Both the position numbers and the translations under genes were made by a program. This document shows positions 5,778 through 7,010 of a DNA stretch of 7,010 nucleotides, piece after piece (positions within the stretch are counted from its first letter, which is position 1; each line of letters starts with the position of its first letter). The DNA is from Pseudomonadota bacterium (lineage in GTDB: Bacteria > Pseudomonadota > Alphaproteobacteria > Rhizobiales > Rhizobiaceae): positions 1-7,010 of the forward strand of contig JAEYTV010000099.1 in NCBI GenBank assembly GCA_023433855.1, in the 5' to 3' direction. The notes beneath the pieces were generated by a model. The model was given only the letters and a program-made list of their open reading frames with translations. It was not told where the DNA came from and made no database searches.

Positions 5778-5811
5778 GCTGGATCATGATGGACGTGCAT
5801 CATGATCCAGC
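5778..5811. repeat. 14-bp perfect inverted repeat between the RraA-family gene and hxlR-type gene
   Basis: GCTGGATCATGATG (5778-5791) and CATCATGATCCAGC (5798-5811) are perfect inverted repeats around the 6-nt centre GACGTG. It lies about 110 bp past the stop of the RraA-family gene and about 90 bp upstream of the HxlR-type start, both on the minus strand. No T run follows on either strand, so a simple terminator is unlikely. It could be a large operator, a factor-dependent 3' hairpin, or one copy of a dispersed intergenic palindrome such as those known in rhizobia. Confidence 0.6.
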
Positions 5812-5825
5812 AAGCAGCAACTAGC

Positions 5826-5844
5826 TTGATCTCATCGATATCAA
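5826..5844. promoter_or_regulatory. Operator-like near-palindrome
   Basis: TTGATCTCATCGATATCAA matches its own reverse complement at 7 of 8 positions in each arm around a 3-nt centre. This is the size and AT-flanked form of a dimeric repressor site. It lies in the 237-bp gap between the RraA-family gene and the HxlR-type gene, 139 bp upstream of the latter's start. No binding protein can be named. Confidence 0.25.
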
Positions 5845-5923
5845 ACAGAGCACGCCTAGAGCATCAACCGCACCCGCGAGGCAGGATCTGATGTCGAGCA
5901 ATGGGAGCCTTAGTAGCGGGTGT

Positions 5924-6595
5924 TTAAATCCGCCCAAACTCCGCTAGAAGGTCTTCAACCGTTTTCCCTTGTTGCACCCACGCGCGAGTCTTCGCTTCAC
6001 GCTCCGCTTGCTCCGTGGCTAATTTGACAACCTCTTCTGCCTTATCTGACGGTATAACGACCACACCCATCAAGTCTGCTACGATAAAGTCACCTGGATT
6101 CACCACGACGCCACCACACGCGATCGGCACGTTGATGGACAACTCTTCCTTCCGTTGCGAGAACATTGTGTGGGTACCACGTGGTGTGATCCCGCGGGTC
6201 CAGATAGGCCAACCGATATCTTCCAGTTCGTCGGTATCGCGCCCGGCGCCGTCAACCACCATGGCTCGTATCCCGCGGTTCTTTGCCAGACCACCCATGA
6301 GGCCCCCGCAAACCGACGTGTTGGTATCGCCGCCAGCATCAACTACGATGATGTCGCCTGGCTGCCCTAGCTCCAACGCTTTCAGAGGATCCACGAGATC
6401 CCCCTTGGACAGTTGGACGGTCAAGGCTTGCCCACATACCTTGGCGCGAAAAGCGGGCTTGATACCGCTGTCCATGACGCCCGTCCGATACTGGACGTCA
6501 GCAAATACTGCGGAAGCAGAATAGCATTTTACCACCTCATCAAACCGCGCAAGAAGTTCGGGACGGCGAACGAAGTCGTTGAAAACCTTAAGCAT
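5924..6595 (-). CDS. RraA-family protein, probable HMG-type aldolase/oxaloacetate decarboxylase
   Basis: A 223-residue cytosolic protein of the RraA/HMG-aldolase fold. The signature appears as GGLMGG (97-102) followed by VVDGAGRD (113-120), in which Arg119 and Asp120 are the conserved substrate- and Mg-binding pair. A late DLMGVVVIP (174-182) is also typical. True RraA, the RNase E inhibitor, is near 160 residues. The longer form with a C-terminal helix (AEREAKTRAWVQQGKTVEDLL) matches enzymes that cleave 4-hydroxy-4-methyl-2-oxoglutarate or 4-carboxy-4-hydroxy-2-oxoadipate to pyruvate products, or decarboxylate oxaloacetate. The start is the ATG at 6595, with GGAAGAG about 8 nt upstream. It follows the alcohol-dehydrogenase gene by 75 bp on the same strand, which suggests a catabolic operon entering from the right. 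The family call is firm; the exact substrate is not known. Confidence 0.88.
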   Translation of the reverse strand: MLKVFNDFVRRPELLARFDEVVKCYSASAVFADVQYRTGVMDSGIKPAFRAKVCGQALTVQLSKGDLVDPLKALELGQPGDIIVVDAGGDTNTSVCGGLMGGLAKNRGIRAMVVDGAGRDTDELEDIGWPIWTRGITPRGTHTMFSQRKEELSINVPIACGGVVVNPGDFIVADLMGVVVIPSDKAEEVVKLATEQAEREAKTRAWVQQGKTVEDLLAEFGRI

Positions 6596-6670
6596 GAATG
6601 TTTCTCTTCCTGAGATGTTGAACGTCTAGGGCTTGATGGGACCGGACGGACGAACGGGCCGTAGCGAACA

Positions 6671-7010
6671 TCAATCCGCTTCAGTCGCAGTTCCGCAGCG
6701 GACCATGACCTTGAGGTCGCACGCCCCTGCTCTGAGCCGCTCGAAGGTTGTCTGAGCGTCCTCGAAATCGATGACCCGCGAGACCAGGAGGGCGAGATCC
6801 GCCTGCAGCACTTCCAGGAGATCCACCGCCTGGCGAAATTCTTCCCGGGTGTAGACCCGCGTCCCGACGATGCGGAGTTCCCGAAATGCCAGCGTCTGTA
6901 GATCTATCGGTTGTGGCGTCTTGTGGATGGAGACGACGACCACCTTGCCGCCCGCCCGCGCTTGATCAACTGCCGCGGCAACAGCGGAGCCAGCCCCTGC
7001 GCATTCGAAA
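6671..7010 (-). CDS. Zinc-type alcohol/polyol dehydrogenase (MDR family), C-terminal part (5' partial)
   Basis: The 112 visible residues form the C-terminal third of a medium-chain dehydrogenase. FECAGAGSAVAAAVDQARAG and then GKVVVVSIHKTPQPIDL cover the end of the Rossmann domain. FRELRIVGTRVYTREEFRQAVDLL and the closing FEDAQTTFERLRAGACDLKVMV are the usual return to the catalytic domain. The frame is open to the right edge, so the zinc-binding N-terminus is outside the window; a GTG at 6943 is internal. The pattern is closest to butanediol-, threonine- or sorbitol-dehydrogenase-like enzymes, which oxidise secondary alcohols with NAD(P). Which of these applies cannot be decided from this part. 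It is the upstream partner of the RraA-family gene, and the pair suggests oxidation of a hydroxy compound followed by aldol cleavage or decarboxylation. Confidence 0.85.
   Translation of the reverse strand, partial: FECAGAGSAVAAAVDQARAGGKVVVVSIHKTPQPIDLQTLAFRELRIVGTRVYTREEFRQAVDLLEVLQADLALLVSRVIDFEDAQTTFERLRAGACDLKVMVRCGTATEAD

Noticed and set aside
6015..6524. Plus-strand open frame of 169 codons
   Set aside because: It is a shadow of the RraA-family gene: Ser-, Pro- and Thr-rich with no family features, while the minus strand carries the catalytic motifs.
1..7010. Transposase, phage integrase, CRISPR, toxin-antitoxin pair, tRNA or rRNA
   Set aside because: Both strands were read for each. 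No DDE or tyrosine-recombinase motifs, no regularly spaced direct repeats, no cloverleaf-like stretch and no paired tiny overlapping genes were found.

Overview
The window is a GC-rich stretch (coding third positions mostly G or C) whose gene families suggest an alphaproteobacterium of the Rhizobium/Agrobacterium/Sinorhizobium kind. That placement is inferred from gene style, not from a marker gene. It looks like ordinary accessory chromosome or megaplasmid: small regulator-plus-enzyme modules on both strands, with no rRNA, tRNA, CRISPR array, transposase or phage gene seen.

Left part (1-1755): the C-terminal beta-barrel of an autotransporter-type outer-membrane protein runs in from beyond the left edge and ends in Phe. 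A clear intrinsic terminator follows (918-948). On the minus strand lies a LysE-family membrane exporter (952-1596), separated by a 159-bp divergent region from the next gene.

Middle left (1756-3298): a LuxR-type regulator with an N-terminal sensory part is followed 22 bp later by a small single-domain VOC (glyoxalase-fold) protein with its own strong ribosome binding site; the two are probably co-transcribed.

Middle (3299-4439): a gene-poor stretch of about 1.1 kb. The only secure gene is a 74-residue two-helix membrane protein of the DUF2798 type (3673-3897). A minus-strand reading frame (3928-4251) has coding-like composition but no good start and no recognised family; it may be a decayed gene or chance. 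Several inverted repeats lie here, including one that would pair with the ribosome binding site of the next gene.

Right part (4440-7010): a short-chain dehydrogenase (+) converges on an HxlR-family regulator (-), with a 12-bp inverted repeat between their ends. To its right, on the minus strand, an alcohol-dehydrogenase-like gene (cut by the right edge) is followed by an RraA-family gene, probably a 4-hydroxy-4-methyl-2-oxoglutarate-aldolase-like enzyme. These two look like the tail of a catabolic operon entering from the right. The 237-bp gap between the RraA-family gene and hxlR carries a 14-bp perfect inverted repeat and other dyads.

I see no convincing previously undescribed multi-gene system. 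The best leads are local: the ribosome-site-sequestering hairpin before the dehydrogenase, the strong inverted repeats around the HxlR module, and the orphan minus-strand frame.
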